DNA of 64,000 bases. Source: Zygaena filipendulae. Lineage: Eukaryota; Arthropoda; Insecta; Lepidoptera; Zygaenidae. Shown here one piece after another: positions 25,414-37,500 of the stretch. The notes under the pieces were generated by a model. That model ran no database searches, was not told the origin of the DNA, and was given only the letters and a program-made list of their open reading frames with translations. The stretch covers positions 9,250,501 through 9,314,500 of the forward strand of contig OU015655.1 in assembly GCA_907165275.2 (NCBI GenBank), written 5' to 3'. Position 1 is the stretch's first letter; each line of letters opens with the position of its first letter. The position numbers were made by a program, and so were the translations under genes.

Positions 25414-27569
25414 ATTATAATAAACTTCTAACTTTTCACGAAAACTTCGTGGTGAATCAAAAATTCATAGTTGTGAAAATAACGAAATTGTGAAATTAAA
25501 CGAATGTATGATGAATGTAAACATGACGATTGCCATTAAATTTATCGCATATCGGAATTGCAAATATATAAAGATATAATGTATCTACACCTGATAGGTA
25601 CGTTTTATTTCATGAAGCAAGCACAAAAATAATCTAAAATGCGAATTTGTTTTAATATTGAGTGTAAAATTAAGAATTTAATTATTATTTGTGTACAGAA
25701 GTTGAATTTACCTTAAGTATCTATTTATGTTAAGTTTGTTTTGAATTGCATGGTTTGTGTTTAGAGTTGTTTTTTTATTGTAAATTTGAAAATAAACAGT
25801 ACATTGTAAACGATTTTTTATTTACACTTTCCTTTCTACTTCAGCGGACTCGAGTGCGACATTCTGTGACAAACACACCAGCTTGATCGTAAGTTATCCA
25901 TGATTGGCCGCCTAGTGCGATTAAATTTATCAATCATGACTCACCTTCTGATTTAGTTTAGTGCAACTAAAAAAAACGACTGATCACATCAGATAACTAA
26001 AAATATTACTACGATTGGCAGAGGGCATGGAAGCGAACTCATCCCATTCTAAATTAATTATGCGTGTGTAGGAAAACTTACAAGAAACAACAAGCGATTA
26101 ATGGATATCAGCTTTGATTTATTTAAACTTTTAAATATTACTCTATTAGGTAAATACTAAAAAAGTTATTACATAAAGAACTTTTATATCAAACTCATGA
26201 CTTTTTATCTACATGATGTGATTTCTATTATAAAAAATATAAAAACTAAATTCATGTTCTAATCTGCAATTGTAAAATGAAAATTTTCATAAGTCTAAAT
26301 TATAATAGTCTTTCTCCACTCAATTCATTGTATCTTATCTAAGTACAATAATAATAATAATTTTATTTAACATAATATTTATGTAACTGGATGGTTATTA
26401 TGATATTAAAAAGTGTGGTGTAATCTTTCCACAATGTAGTAGGATGAGTTGTAGTGAAAATCATTTGAGGTAGAAAAAAAACAACAGTAATAATAAAAAT
26501 CTGGTTTTGCTTATGAAGTTATTTATTTTTAAACATGTAAAAAATAATTTAAGGATGGTGCAAAATATTTAATAATAAAATATAACATATAAATTAATGA
26601 TTTATAATTTCTTTTAATAGTTTCTGGATATCTATGTCTGATGGCATACTAAAAATCTATCGAAACAGAGATTGAAATTATCTCATTGATCTCATTTCAC
26701 TTTGACAATATAAGCAATCAATCAGGTGTCAATTTAATTCCTATTGAAAAATGCCTTGCACATGCAAGATATCTAACGAAATCGGAGATTTTATATATAT
26801 TAAAAATTCTCTAAAGAATGTTTTAACACTCGGCAACGTTTTTATTGTATTTCACTATCCAATACGTACCTACAACCCACCATTCAAAACTGTAACATGA
26901 TTTTTTGCAAATGTGTAATGCCAACTGCCAATACATTACATAATCATAATTCAATTTGGAACGACGACCAATTTTAATAATCGAAGTTAATATTTGAACA
27001 TTAGGTATGCTTTTCGTTTCATTAAAAATAATCATTATATTGAATATATAATAGGTAATGATTATTGTCAATAAAAGATTTTTGTATTATTCATTAATTT
27101 AATACGCGCAAAATATTAACCGTAGTAGTAATAATAAATTACGAATGTTATAGCTACATTATAAGCAAAACAACATAAGCTTATCTAAATTTACATTTTA
27201 CAACGCTACAATCGTTTTATATTGACTAGTATAGTACATAAATAACACGTTTGGTTTCAAAACAAATTAAAGTAATTTGGCTGTAAAAAATTATCTTGCA
27301 TAATAATAGTGATAAACGACAAAAATATGCAAATAACTTTTATTAGTCATTATAGTACAAGAAAGTAAAAATACGAGTATAATATAAAATAAGCACCACA
27401 AAGTAAATTATAAATAAAATCCCTAAAATTCATTAAAATAAACATTACACTGATGATAATCCACCGCACCGCAGCCCCTTAAACTTCAGAGTTTGTACGC
27501 AAGTGGGAGGTATGTGGCTCGAGATGTTAATGGATCATACTCAAACGATCAGGGACTAAAAGGAGCTAG

Positions 27570-27712
27570 ACACCATTCAATTTTACACTCAACCTTTAGC
27601 ATATATCTTTTTAATAAACTTGTAGGCACATAAGCCTATGCCTACAAAGTGCCTATTTACGGCGCAGTTGCCGCCCAACAAACTGATTCAACAGATTGAG
27701 TGTAAAATTGAA
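27570..27712. repeat. Foldback repeat, CATTCAATTTTACACTCAA arms
   Basis: CATTCAATTTTACACTCAA near 27,574 recurs inverted as TTGAGTGTAAAATTGAATC near 27,695. The spacer of about 100 bases has no coding content. Confidence 0.6.
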
Positions 27713-28059
27713 TCGTTCGTGCTACTTTTACATACATATACCTACCTACATAACAGAAATGTATGTAGTGTGTGCGCAGCTTTAAAACGTTCCCAGCGAG
27801 AAATAAACATTTACATTGATATATTTTAATAAAATAAATATATTTTATTGTTACTATGAAAAAATTATATTTTTTATTATTAAATAATAAATATTGTAAA
27901 CTATGTGTTTCATTGCACCATTACATTGAATGTTAATCACTATGTTGTGATACTCGTAATTGCTAAATATATCTCACTATAAATACAATTATCATTTAAG
28001 GGAAAACCTGGGATAGCATTGCGACTTAGAAAAAAGAACAAAAGAGTTGGGCAAAAAGA

Positions 28060-28387
28060 GGGCAATAGGTTATTTGACAACATTTTTATTTTCAATCCGT
28101 CCTGCAGATTCATAAAAAATATTGGATACATAGCTATTTCTTATTTTTTTACGTAAGCAAAAAATAACGAAGTTACGTTGAGCCGAAATGTCGCGTGACG
28201 TCACAGAAAGGTGCAGTTTTTACCTGCATAAGACGTTACGAGCCCCCACTCCCAAACTTAACACGCTTTATCCAAGTATATTTTCATTAATTTGAAAAAG
28301 CAAAATATACATGTCTATTATTGTTTTATTATCTAACTGACGGACTAAAAAGAATTTAGAAAAAAAAATGTCAAATAGCCTATTGGC
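28060..28387. mobile_element. CRE-bearing MITE, copy 2 (diverged)
   Basis: The ends GGCAATAGGTTATTTGACA and, inverted, GCCAATAGGCTATTTGACA keep the TTGAC core. The inner blocks AACTGACGGACTA, GAGCCCCCACTCC and CGTGTGACGTCA-like sequence match copies 1, 3 and 4. One perfect TGACGTCA lies at 28,196-28,203; the second site has decayed to GACGTTACG. Confidence 0.7.
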
Positions 28388-28649
28388 AAAAACGTGTTGT
28401 ACACATACATTTGAAACGAAAAAAAAACGAGATAAGAGTTGAAAGTTGGTGGGGAGTGGAAAATATTTTACTATGGCGGCGTCTTTCGTAACTAACCTTA
28501 AAATTGGTTGCCAGCGCATAAAATTAAGGCTATTATTATTTTATTTACCATATAATATTTTTTACGCGATTCATCATACCGCCAGGCGCCAGTCAATTGG
28601 ATGGAGACTATATGTAAAATTTGAAATGCTTATTTTAAGCATTAGAATT

Positions 28650-28840
28650 TATGTAAGACTTAGCTGTGCCCGCGGTTTCACCCGCTTGAGTTTCGGAATT
28701 CCCGTAGGAACTACGAACTTCTTTCATAAAAATCTTCTCCTTACCAACACAACAAAAAAAGAATTAGCGAAATTGGTCCAGCCGTTCACGCGTGATGGCG
28801 TGACCGAGGGAAATAGGGATTAATTTTTATACATATAGAT
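28650..28840 (+). repeat. CCGCGG-core interspersed repeat
   Basis: Starts TTAGCTGTGCCCGCGG, contains GTTTCGGAATTCCCG and ends CGAGGGAAATAGGGATTAA. It accounts for the tail of an open frame at 28,446-28,823. Confidence 0.65.
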
Positions 28841-29779
28841 ATTGCAATATTTTCTGACAATATTTTTTGTCTATCCCAGCCCATTCAAATTATGAATCGT
28901 ATTGAGAAAAAACCTTACACATTTTGTAAACTGTAATGTACCTAACTATTGTGAAAAATATTTCTATCAGATCCACAATTATTGTATAAGTTTGAATAAT
29001 TCATTTAGAAAAAGGTACTAGTAATTAATCTTGTCTTCAATAATATATAACTGTTATTTAATTAAAAAGAAATTAGAAAATATTCAATAAAATTATAACA
29101 ATAATGATATAATTATTATATAAAGAAAAATATATTTAAGTTGTGATACGAACACAGCCTATAATAAATAAGATAAGGAAATGGCGCGTGTTTCTTACAT
29201 ATTATGTACTCATGAGAAACAACGTATCCTTAACCGCTGTCAAAACAACTATAAAAAAGTCTCCACAATTATTATTTATCATTAATCTACACTAACCTAC
29301 ATGATATAGGCTAAAAATTACGAAATATTTGGTGGTTACATCTTGTACATTAATTCTATATGAGATTATGCTTAAACATTAACCAGGATGAGATCGTTCG
29401 CTTAGCGCTTATACGACCTCGCCCGACGGCACTTACACAAAACACGTTTTTAGATTAAAAGCGTAATAATAGCAAATTTGATAGCACACATAACGAGGAG
29501 GGGTGGATAAATAGATAGATAGATAGATAGGTACACAAAGAGTAAATAGAAGTGGCGGGACATATTGGAGTCCTCGCGCCGCGCGCCGCATGAGTACGAC
29601 GTCACAACACACCGCGACTAGTATGCGACGAGACCACGTGCGATATCGTTGTTGATGTTAACGACAAAATACGAAGCATCCAGAGCTACACATTCCTCTG
29701 TAAACCAATCCATCTCGGCCAGAGGGTGCGGCCCTTACAGTAGTGAAACTATAACGCCATCCGTTAAAAAATTAAGGAA

Positions 29780-29918
29780 CCCTAAGGCTAAAGCCACAAT
29801 ACATATGGTGGATAGTATGCAATATGTCTGTTGGATTTGGATTGATTACTCACTCGGCGAGTTTCTTGGCTCTTAGCAATAAGCGGAGCTCTTTGTAGTG
29901 TGGCTTTAGCCTAAGAGG
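29780..29918. repeat. Foldback repeat, GGCTAAAGCCACA arms
   Basis: CCCTAAGGCTAAAGCCACAAT at the left end recurs inverted at the right end (GTGGCTTTAGCCTAAGAGGG). Probably a non-autonomous DNA element. Confidence 0.65.
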
Positions 29919-30893
29919 GATCATCACGGTTAGTTTTCAGACGAATTTAAATTGTTTTTCTCACACTACGGCTACAATTTTTTCCGATCTCAAGAATATA
30001 AAAAAATATAATATTCCCCGAATCGAAAATAATCGAAGCATTTTATTATTAAAGTATAATAAATAAAAAAACAGCTGTAGTGTAAGAAAACATCAGTTGA
30101 TATTCATCTCAAAACTAACCGAGCCTCAACTCTCTTAGCTCGTCGTAAAACGGATTTCTTTTGACGCATGGATAGTATAATAATATCAAGGTTTCCAATA
30201 AGATTATGTAAACTCGGAGCGTCATTATACACTGCACTAGTGAATAGGACAAAAACGTACTTCGAAGGACAAAATACAGATCTTATGTGTGAAAAACAAT
30301 TCCGAAAACTTGCCGAGTGCAACCGAACACTTAGCTAATTAGGAAATTATTTTAACCTTGAACAACCCTTTTAACCCGCCGATTTTGGTGACGCGTTTTT
30401 TCTCATACAAATATTTATAACGTAACCTACATAGATGATAAATCGTGAAGATGTTTAAGATTTAACAATGAGCTTTTTTTGTATTAACTATCACTATTGC
30501 AGCTACCGCTATTCGAATTAGAAACCAGTCAATAACAAGCGCCTCACATGCATTAGGATCGGCGCACACCAGGTGGAGACTGGAAAATTACTTGTGCACT
30601 TGTCATGACTTGACTTAAAAGGTCATACCACACTATAGAGACGCTACGCGACGCGACGTAACACGCAGTGACATGGCTAATCAGTAATTCATCAATCGAT
30701 TATGAAATTAAAAATCACAAATCGATGATAGATAGATTATACCCGATTAATTATTGAATTGGGATCTTTTAAAAGATAACGATAAACTCGTAATATTATT
30801 TGGATAGTGCAAATTATAAATAAAATACAGACTAAATCGATTTGCAACCGATCATAACCGATCATCGGAAATATCGCTGGATAGATTATTTCT

Positions 30894-30899
30894 TTTATT
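30894..30899 (-). terminator. Candidate syd poly(A) signal
   Basis: TTTATT on the plus strand is AATAAA on the syd strand, 555 bases beyond the stop codon. It is the closest exact hexamer I can see. A CpG-rich 3' UTR segment (about 31,260-31,453) precedes it, followed by two inserted repeat copies, so the assignment is tentative. Confidence 0.3.
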
Positions 30900-31110
30900 T
30901 ATAACAGCTGTTACCCGCAGTTTCACTCGCGGAAATTTCTGAGATCCCTCAGGGATTCCAGGATAAGAAACACCCTATGCCCTTTTCTGTACCGTTGACA
31001 ACGTGTGTACAAAAGTTCATGATTATCGGTAGAGCCGATAAGACGTGAAAGCGTAAATGACAGACAGACAGAGTTACTTTCGCATTTATATTAGTAAGGA
31101 CTAGGGGTAA
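30900..31110 (+). repeat. CCGCGG-core interspersed repeat, full-length-like
   Basis: Begins ACAGCTGTTACCCGC, continues with TTTCTGAGATCCC and CCTATGCCCTTTTCTGTACC, and ends GCATTTATATTAGTAAGGAC. Copies at 44,213-44,405 and 59,993-60,150 have the same block order. Confidence 0.65.
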
Positions 31111-31256
31111 CTTCGGAGTTCCCGCGGAAATTCCGGGTTACAATATAGCCTACTAATGGATAATGTAGCAAAATGGGTCCAATAGTTTTTTAGTTAAATC
31201 GTAACAAAAAAAAACAAAAAATCAAATCTTTCCCTTTTATAATATTAGTTTAGATG
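31100..31256 (+). repeat. CCGCGG-core interspersed repeat, TTATAATATTAGTTTAGATGAT subfamily
   Basis: Starts CTAGGGGTAACTTCGGAGTTCC and ends ATAATATTAGTTTAGATGAT. The same ending closes the copy at 41,955-42,165. Confidence 0.6.
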
Positions 31257-31453
31257 ATTGGGAACGCCACAGGGTGTTGTGTCGCGTCGTGTCGCTCTAC
31301 TGTGGTTCGAGCTTAACAGTAACATCACCAGAAGCGGCGGCCTATTCACGTGCCGGTGTCGCGTTAGACGTGGTGCAGCGTCTCGGGTTTAGTCGACATG
31401 CAGACGTAGACGTAATCCGATTCGGAGTGGATGCGGGCGCGGCGGGGCGGGCG

Positions 31454-31575
31454 TTAGGCGGCCGCCACTTGCCACACTATGAGGTGGCTGCGCGACGCGC
31501 GCTCCGCCAGCGAACTGTGCCCGCTCGACGACCCGTCCTCCGCCACCACCACGCTGTCCTCCATCTCGGAATCAG
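31454..31575 (-). CDS. syd: syd terminal coding exon
   Basis: 122 bases (acceptor GTCAACAG) to a TAA stop. They encode an acidic/serine loop and [12 protein letters not shown], the family's conserved C-terminus. The open frame continues to 31,729, but that part is intronic. Confidence 0.95.
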
Positions 31576-34500
31576 CTGTTGACACACACAATTTTATACA
31601 ACATATAGGCGCAACACTACGCCGTAGATTCTCCGGGAGACTGATCGATCGAATTATGGCAACGTTATTTTTTTCCTTCTTCTTCTTTTTATTTAATTGG
31701 AAAAGAATGTGAAATTTAAATTTATACAATTATTAAAATAGGAAATATTAAATGTTAATGTCATTAATATTTACAGAAAACTTATTAAAAAAAAACGTTT
31801 AAGAAATGAAAAACAAAAACAAATATCGAATTAGCAATATACACGTTAGCTGAATGTCATATTTTTTAAAAGCTTTTAAAAAAATAAAAGTACATTTAAT
31901 AATAAACATAATCTAATATAAAATGTTATACTGCGTTATGAGTAGGGATAGGTAGGTTTATAAATATATGTAAACTTATATTTATAAATGTTATAAATGA
32001 CATGATATGTTAAACGAATGCCCGTGTGGTTCGCTACATGCATACAAGTGAAATGTTAACAATATTAGCATAACTTTATGTTAAAGTAATGTACGTAAAA
32101 AATGGAGTGTTAAATGACTTCCCAAGCATTTAATTACATGCTGGTTATTTACCGGTATACAAAATAAACGTACCGTGGTTTTTTATTTATTTTATGTTTA
32201 TATTTTTGTTTATTTTTTTATTTCTCGGAATATCTGCCAAATAATGAGGTGGGAGGCAGTGTCGCGAACATCGTCGGCATGCTCTTCTATTTGTAGAACA
32301 AAATAAAAGGGAAAATTAAAATAAATACTACCTAAAACTACAAAGAGCCGTTTTTCCACTAAAATGTATGTTAGAAGCGATGTGTTTGATGGATTAGGTA
32401 AGTATAATGATTTAATACAGCTTATTAATTCGCAAATATATAAATCAAAATCTAAGGGTATTATTATATTTATATTGAAAATATGTATTATGAAAAATTT
32501 TAAAACTTATTCGAGAGTTAAATTTAAATACAAAGAAATGTTAATAAATTTGTTACATTTTAGTAGAAAAACTGTACCTACAATTCAAATCAAACAATAG
32601 GCACATGTCTATGAAAATATTGTAATACTTGTAAGAACAGGGTACAGTAATATGTACAACGTCATAAGTAAGGTAATATAGTTTGCCTATAAATGTCTTG
32701 GTGTTTTCCAATGAAAACTAAATAGGATTTTTTAACATTTAAAAAATTTAAGCGATTTAATAGATTCGGATGGGAAAGCATATTTTATCCTAAATACCAC
32801 GCTAATGTCTGAATTCTTTAAAAGCACAAGCCGTTTTTACAGTAGGAATATAGCAGTTTATTGCTAACGTGCATATTGCTTGCTTTGATAACACGTAAAC
32901 TGAAATAGAACATCACTTAGAATCGGGATCAAAAGAGTTCGAATGCAATTGTTTCACCGTATATTTGGTCCACGATTCAAATCAGAAGCGTGAACCGAAT
33001 ATATAAAAAAAAAACACTACAGAAGCGTTAACGCGACAAGCTTAGCGGTGTGGGTAAAACGACGAAGGAATAGCGTAGTTAGATGAAGTAGCAGCGATAG
33101 CAGAATGCAGTAAGGCGCCGTCCCCTCCTATATTACCGGAAATTAACGTACGCATAATTAATTTCCGGTAAATTATCATGTTTTATTTTAAAAATAAATT
33201 ATAATGGTATTAAACTCTCTTGTGATCCCGATGAAAAATCTATTCAACTAAATAAAAACAAAACATAACCTCAAACCATTAAAGACAAATGACAAAGAAA
33301 TTTGCATTAATAAACATGAATGTAAATTGCTTTGCGACCGATTTCCATCCCACGATTATCGCTTTTTATCGATTATTATATAATCTTTTGTGAGATTATT
33401 ATTTAAACAAAATGAGAACAAAGTAAATCGTGACAGAAACGGATTTTTTTCACTACTGTACTTCCTTGGATAGGGTTATGTGTTAACTACAATTAAATAT
33501 TATATATTATTTAACATGTGAACTCGCTCTGGGGGCCATTGACATAATAAAAGCTCAAGATAAATAAAAAGTGACGAAAAATGGCGTCACCAAAAAGATC
33601 GCTAAAATTGAAATGGAGTGTTCATTTCGATTAGTACGCTGTTTTTAAAAATTCATGTCGTATATATCCGTATCCGCATATTGCTTTGGCTTCTTACATA
33701 ATATTACCTTCAGTCTTGATTTGAAAAAAAGTACTCCTAACCAACCGTCGATCAAGTCGTATTAAATATGGATTTAGCTTATCTTACAGTGAATGACGTA
33801 ATTTGTTATTTCTTTGAAACATTTATTTTGACAGCAAAGAAAGCCATTGTTCTCACTCAACACTAAACAATGTATGACTAAAAAAATTAGCACCGTCAGT
33901 GTACATATGCGTCAATACGTTGAATCCAAGTTTAACACTCGATCATAGAAACTAATACAGATAGGAGACATAATATCATTGTGTGAACGCGCTTACCTAT
34001 TCTAAAGTCGATGTACCCCTCGCCGCCGGAGATGACCAGCATGGGGGGCACCGGGGGCGCGTTCCGGCGGGGCGAGTCGGGCGTGCGCGCGGGCGAGCCG
34101 GCCGCCCCGGGCACCGCCACGAAGAACGTGACCGCGTCGCGGTGGCCGTGGAAGCTGAGCTGCGCGTGCGCCATCGAGCACCACGGTATCGTGCCCGTGG
34201 GGCTCACCGGCCGGACGAGCGCCGCGTGACCTGCCCGACCACGTATCGTTAAGGCTGCGTTCCGAAATTATACACACTCCGTGTGATCTCGTGGGTTCGG
34301 TGGAAAAGAAGTGCGGATTTCGTGTGCATACGGTGTGATTATAGATGGGCAATCAACCCGCTGCTTGGGATTAAACCCGATAAAAGCCTGCCATTTTCGG
34401 GTTTACACCCGATAAAAGACCGTAAAATGCTGGCGCCAAACCCAAGCACCGGGTTGATTGCCCATCTTTAGGTGTAATAAGTTTCCGAACAACGTTAAAC

Positions 34501-37500
34501 GAAGTTATACTCCTACTGGACATCGCTTTCGCTGGGTGCTTTGGTGGCACACCAGTGTGTACCACTGCATATTTACACACGAGAATTTCGGAACGGCTAG
34601 TGTGCGTCCGTGTGTACACAATTGCTGTTTTAGAACGCAGCCTTATACATTGTTAAACATAATGATTTGATTGTGAAAAAATCACGTAGTTTTTTTTTCG
34701 CTACGTCTAACAAAATTCAAACTAACCAGGTACATTCGGTCGGCTGACTGACTGCGCGTTGGCACCAATGGAGTCTCTACTGCAATTCTCCGATAACGGG
34801 ACGGATATGACCACACCGTTGCTCGTCCCGATCCACAGCCGGCCCGAACTTATCAGCAGAGCCGTGATCCTGACTAGGGAAAAGCCCAGCTTCCCCGTGC
34901 CCAGCATCTTGCTCACGTAAGGCTCGATGTCCACATCCTTCAAGTGTTGGTAGGTGTGCGCGTGGTACAAGCGTAGCGTCGAGTCCATTTTTATTGACAC
35001 CTACAAGATAAGTGGGGAGGGTTAAGTGACACAGAAAAAAAAATTAACGCAATAAGGCCTCTGTGTAGATTGCAATAGAAACTTGCTGCCAGTCATTAGT
35101 CATATTCATATAAAACAAGTTACAGAGCAATCAGAGCAAAATCAGCTTTATTCATTCCGATGTTTCTCATAATTGCCTGACCGCGCGGCCACTGTGGTAA
35201 TTGTGAGGAATTTGAAGGCTGTTGACAACTATGAGTTAGAGTAAATGAATGCAACAGCGCGACGGACCTGTGCTCCACCAGTGAGGACATTTAAGGATTT
35301 AATTATGAGAGAGTTCGACTAACCCAAACGCCGTCTCCGTCGCACGCCATCTGGCGCACTTGGCTCTCGTGGCGCGGGTGCGCCTCCAGCGAGTAGAGCA
35401 GCCGGCGCGAGCGCGGGTCGATCACGTGCACCTTGTTACGGTAGCCGCACCACACGGTGCAGCCCACCGCGCTCAGGCACCGCACTGTGCAACAAAACCA
35501 ACCATGTTCACAGCAAGAACTGCGATCGTGCTGCGATCGACAACGAAAATAGCATATTACCTCAGACAGTTGTTAAAATTTATCATGATTGAAATAAAGT
35601 TCAATAACCGTCAAAAGTGTTGGCCTACATATTTCTTGGAAGGAAGCGAGCGATATACCTAAATATTTATTTACACCGCGCCCTTTAGCAATACGCATGT
35701 TTATACGAGAGTCGTTTAAGAAATAAGACAAAAGGAATTGGAATTGCTAGCAAAATAAAATTTATCTAGTAATTATAGTCTTCTGGAGGTTGTAATTTAA
35801 ACTCAACGAATTATATTGTATTCGTCACCCGTAAAAGATAGTTTGAAGGAAAGCAATAAACATTACGGTAATAATGTTATCAGAATGTAATAGATAAGTA
35901 TAAAGGCATAATATAACACAACGTGGGTAAACATGCAAGTATAACAACTATCAGAGCAATAAACAAATGGAACTTTTCTGTAATTAATTTTATATTATTT
36001 TACACTAACAGTCTTCATAGATAAATCAAGATTATAAAAAATATTTCGCGTTAAATCTTATATAAATAAATTTCATGTTTCACACAAACACATAAGTCAT
36101 AAAAGGTACGTGTAGATTATGTCAATGCAACAGTTAATCAAAAACATAAACCATCCACTGGTCTCTGCTATGTAGGGGTTTGAGAGCCTCATTAGTCCTG
36201 TAGAAGATTGGTAATTCAGGAATTCAAAGGGTAAAAGATGCAAAATCCCGTGAGGATTTAGTTGGTCCAAGCTGTGCATTAGCTGAGCCCTGCGGCGCTG
36301 GTAAGGGCCGGATGAATTAAAAATTTTCTACGTAATCGCATAAGCAATAGAGAGTAATAAAATTTAAGGTTAGCAAATGTTATTGATATTTTGGTCAGCA
36401 AGAAAATGTATTCCAACAGAAAATATAGTAAGTTTGTATGCAAATATTTAGATTTTTTATTATCATGATAAATTTATAATTAGGACTGTGGTTTTATATT
36501 CAAGGTCACTGTATAAGTATAGACATAGGTAAAAACCTCATAATAAATACAAAACAACCGACCCTATCCGTTGAGGTTCGTTCTAAAAAAAATAAAAACA
36601 ATTTCAAATTGGTTCACCTCTTGCAGAACGCCTTCCATAAAGTATCATAGGAATTGTAAATACATTAACATGAAGGTTCTTTGAGGTAAGTACTTAATAT
36701 AAAATATACCATTCGATACTGGATACTGTTTAATTGGCGCGTGACGATGACAGTGGAAAGAGGCGGAATGTTCGTGTTAGCTCGGTGCTATCTCTTAAGT
36801 ATAGTTCTCTACTTGTGTTGCAACACGGTAACCGGTGAGTTCACAGAGAATTTGCCAATACTATTGTGTAAATTATCCGTACTAAAACTATAAACTAGCT
36901 GTTTAGCTTAGTGTGGAATTCCCGGACCAAAAAAAAACCCCTGACAAACGAGTATTCAAAATTTCGTAACGATTGGTTTAATCTTTTTGCCCAGTTAGAA
37001 GCAACAACCGACTATTTAAAGATTATTACCGCTAAAACAGTTTCAATCAGCAATAAGATATAAAAAACGTGATAGAACTTTTTTTTAGTAGGCATTTAAC
37101 AAGAAAAGTGTGCAATATATCGTTTTAGTTTAGTTTTTTTAAATGTATATAATTTTTTTTAGCTTAAACGACTGTATAAGCTTAAAAAATCATTAAATAA
37201 AAAAACTACAGGAGTATTAACTGTCAGAAGAATAAAAAAAAACTAAAGTATATATTTTCAATAAAACGATCACCGAAATTGTCGAGTTTATGTCCACTTT
37301 GACAGGTCGGATAAGAACGGGTGCACCATATAACAGGCCACTACCATCTATGGAACTCTTGAACAACGACAAGTACAGAGCCAGCTACGGCTCAGAATGG
37401 ATGCTGTTTCCGGACGGCGACGGAAACCTTCATTTTGTGAACCTGACCTTTATTCCCCCGGAGACGCGGAGCGTTGATCTCGATGAAATCGAGTTCAGAT

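Larger units (their letters stand above)
17064..31453. other. Intergenic region between scrt and syd (convergent genes)
   Basis: About 14 kb of AT-rich DNA without a convincing gene; the last few hundred bases are probably syd 3' UTR. It contains foldback elements at 17,926-18,073, 21,871-22,228, 27,570-27,712, 28,060-28,387 and 29,780-29,918, and repeat copies at 25.3, 28.7 and 30.9-31.25 kb. There is a (GATA)n run near 29,513-29,532 and CpG-rich patches at 17,565-17,620 and 29,570-29,650. A short open stretch at about 17,460-17,554 (+), just after a possible acceptor CTCAACTAAAAG, encodes GFQEDSGCESLDGMYLS. It looks protein-like, but I cannot assign it. Confidence 0.55.

Noticed and set aside
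28446..28823. 125-codon plus-strand frame as a gene
   Set aside because: Its second half is a CCGCGG-core interspersed repeat and the first half has no recognisable domain or splice context.
31454..31729. Full open frame as a separate small gene
   Set aside because: Only 31,454-31,575 continues syd in phase after an AG acceptor; the remainder is low-complexity Lys-rich intron translation.
34002..34352. Arg/His-rich minus-strand frame overlapping syd exon 16
   Set aside because: Out-of-frame reading of a GC-rich exon, extending into MITE sequence. The syd frame here is unambiguous.
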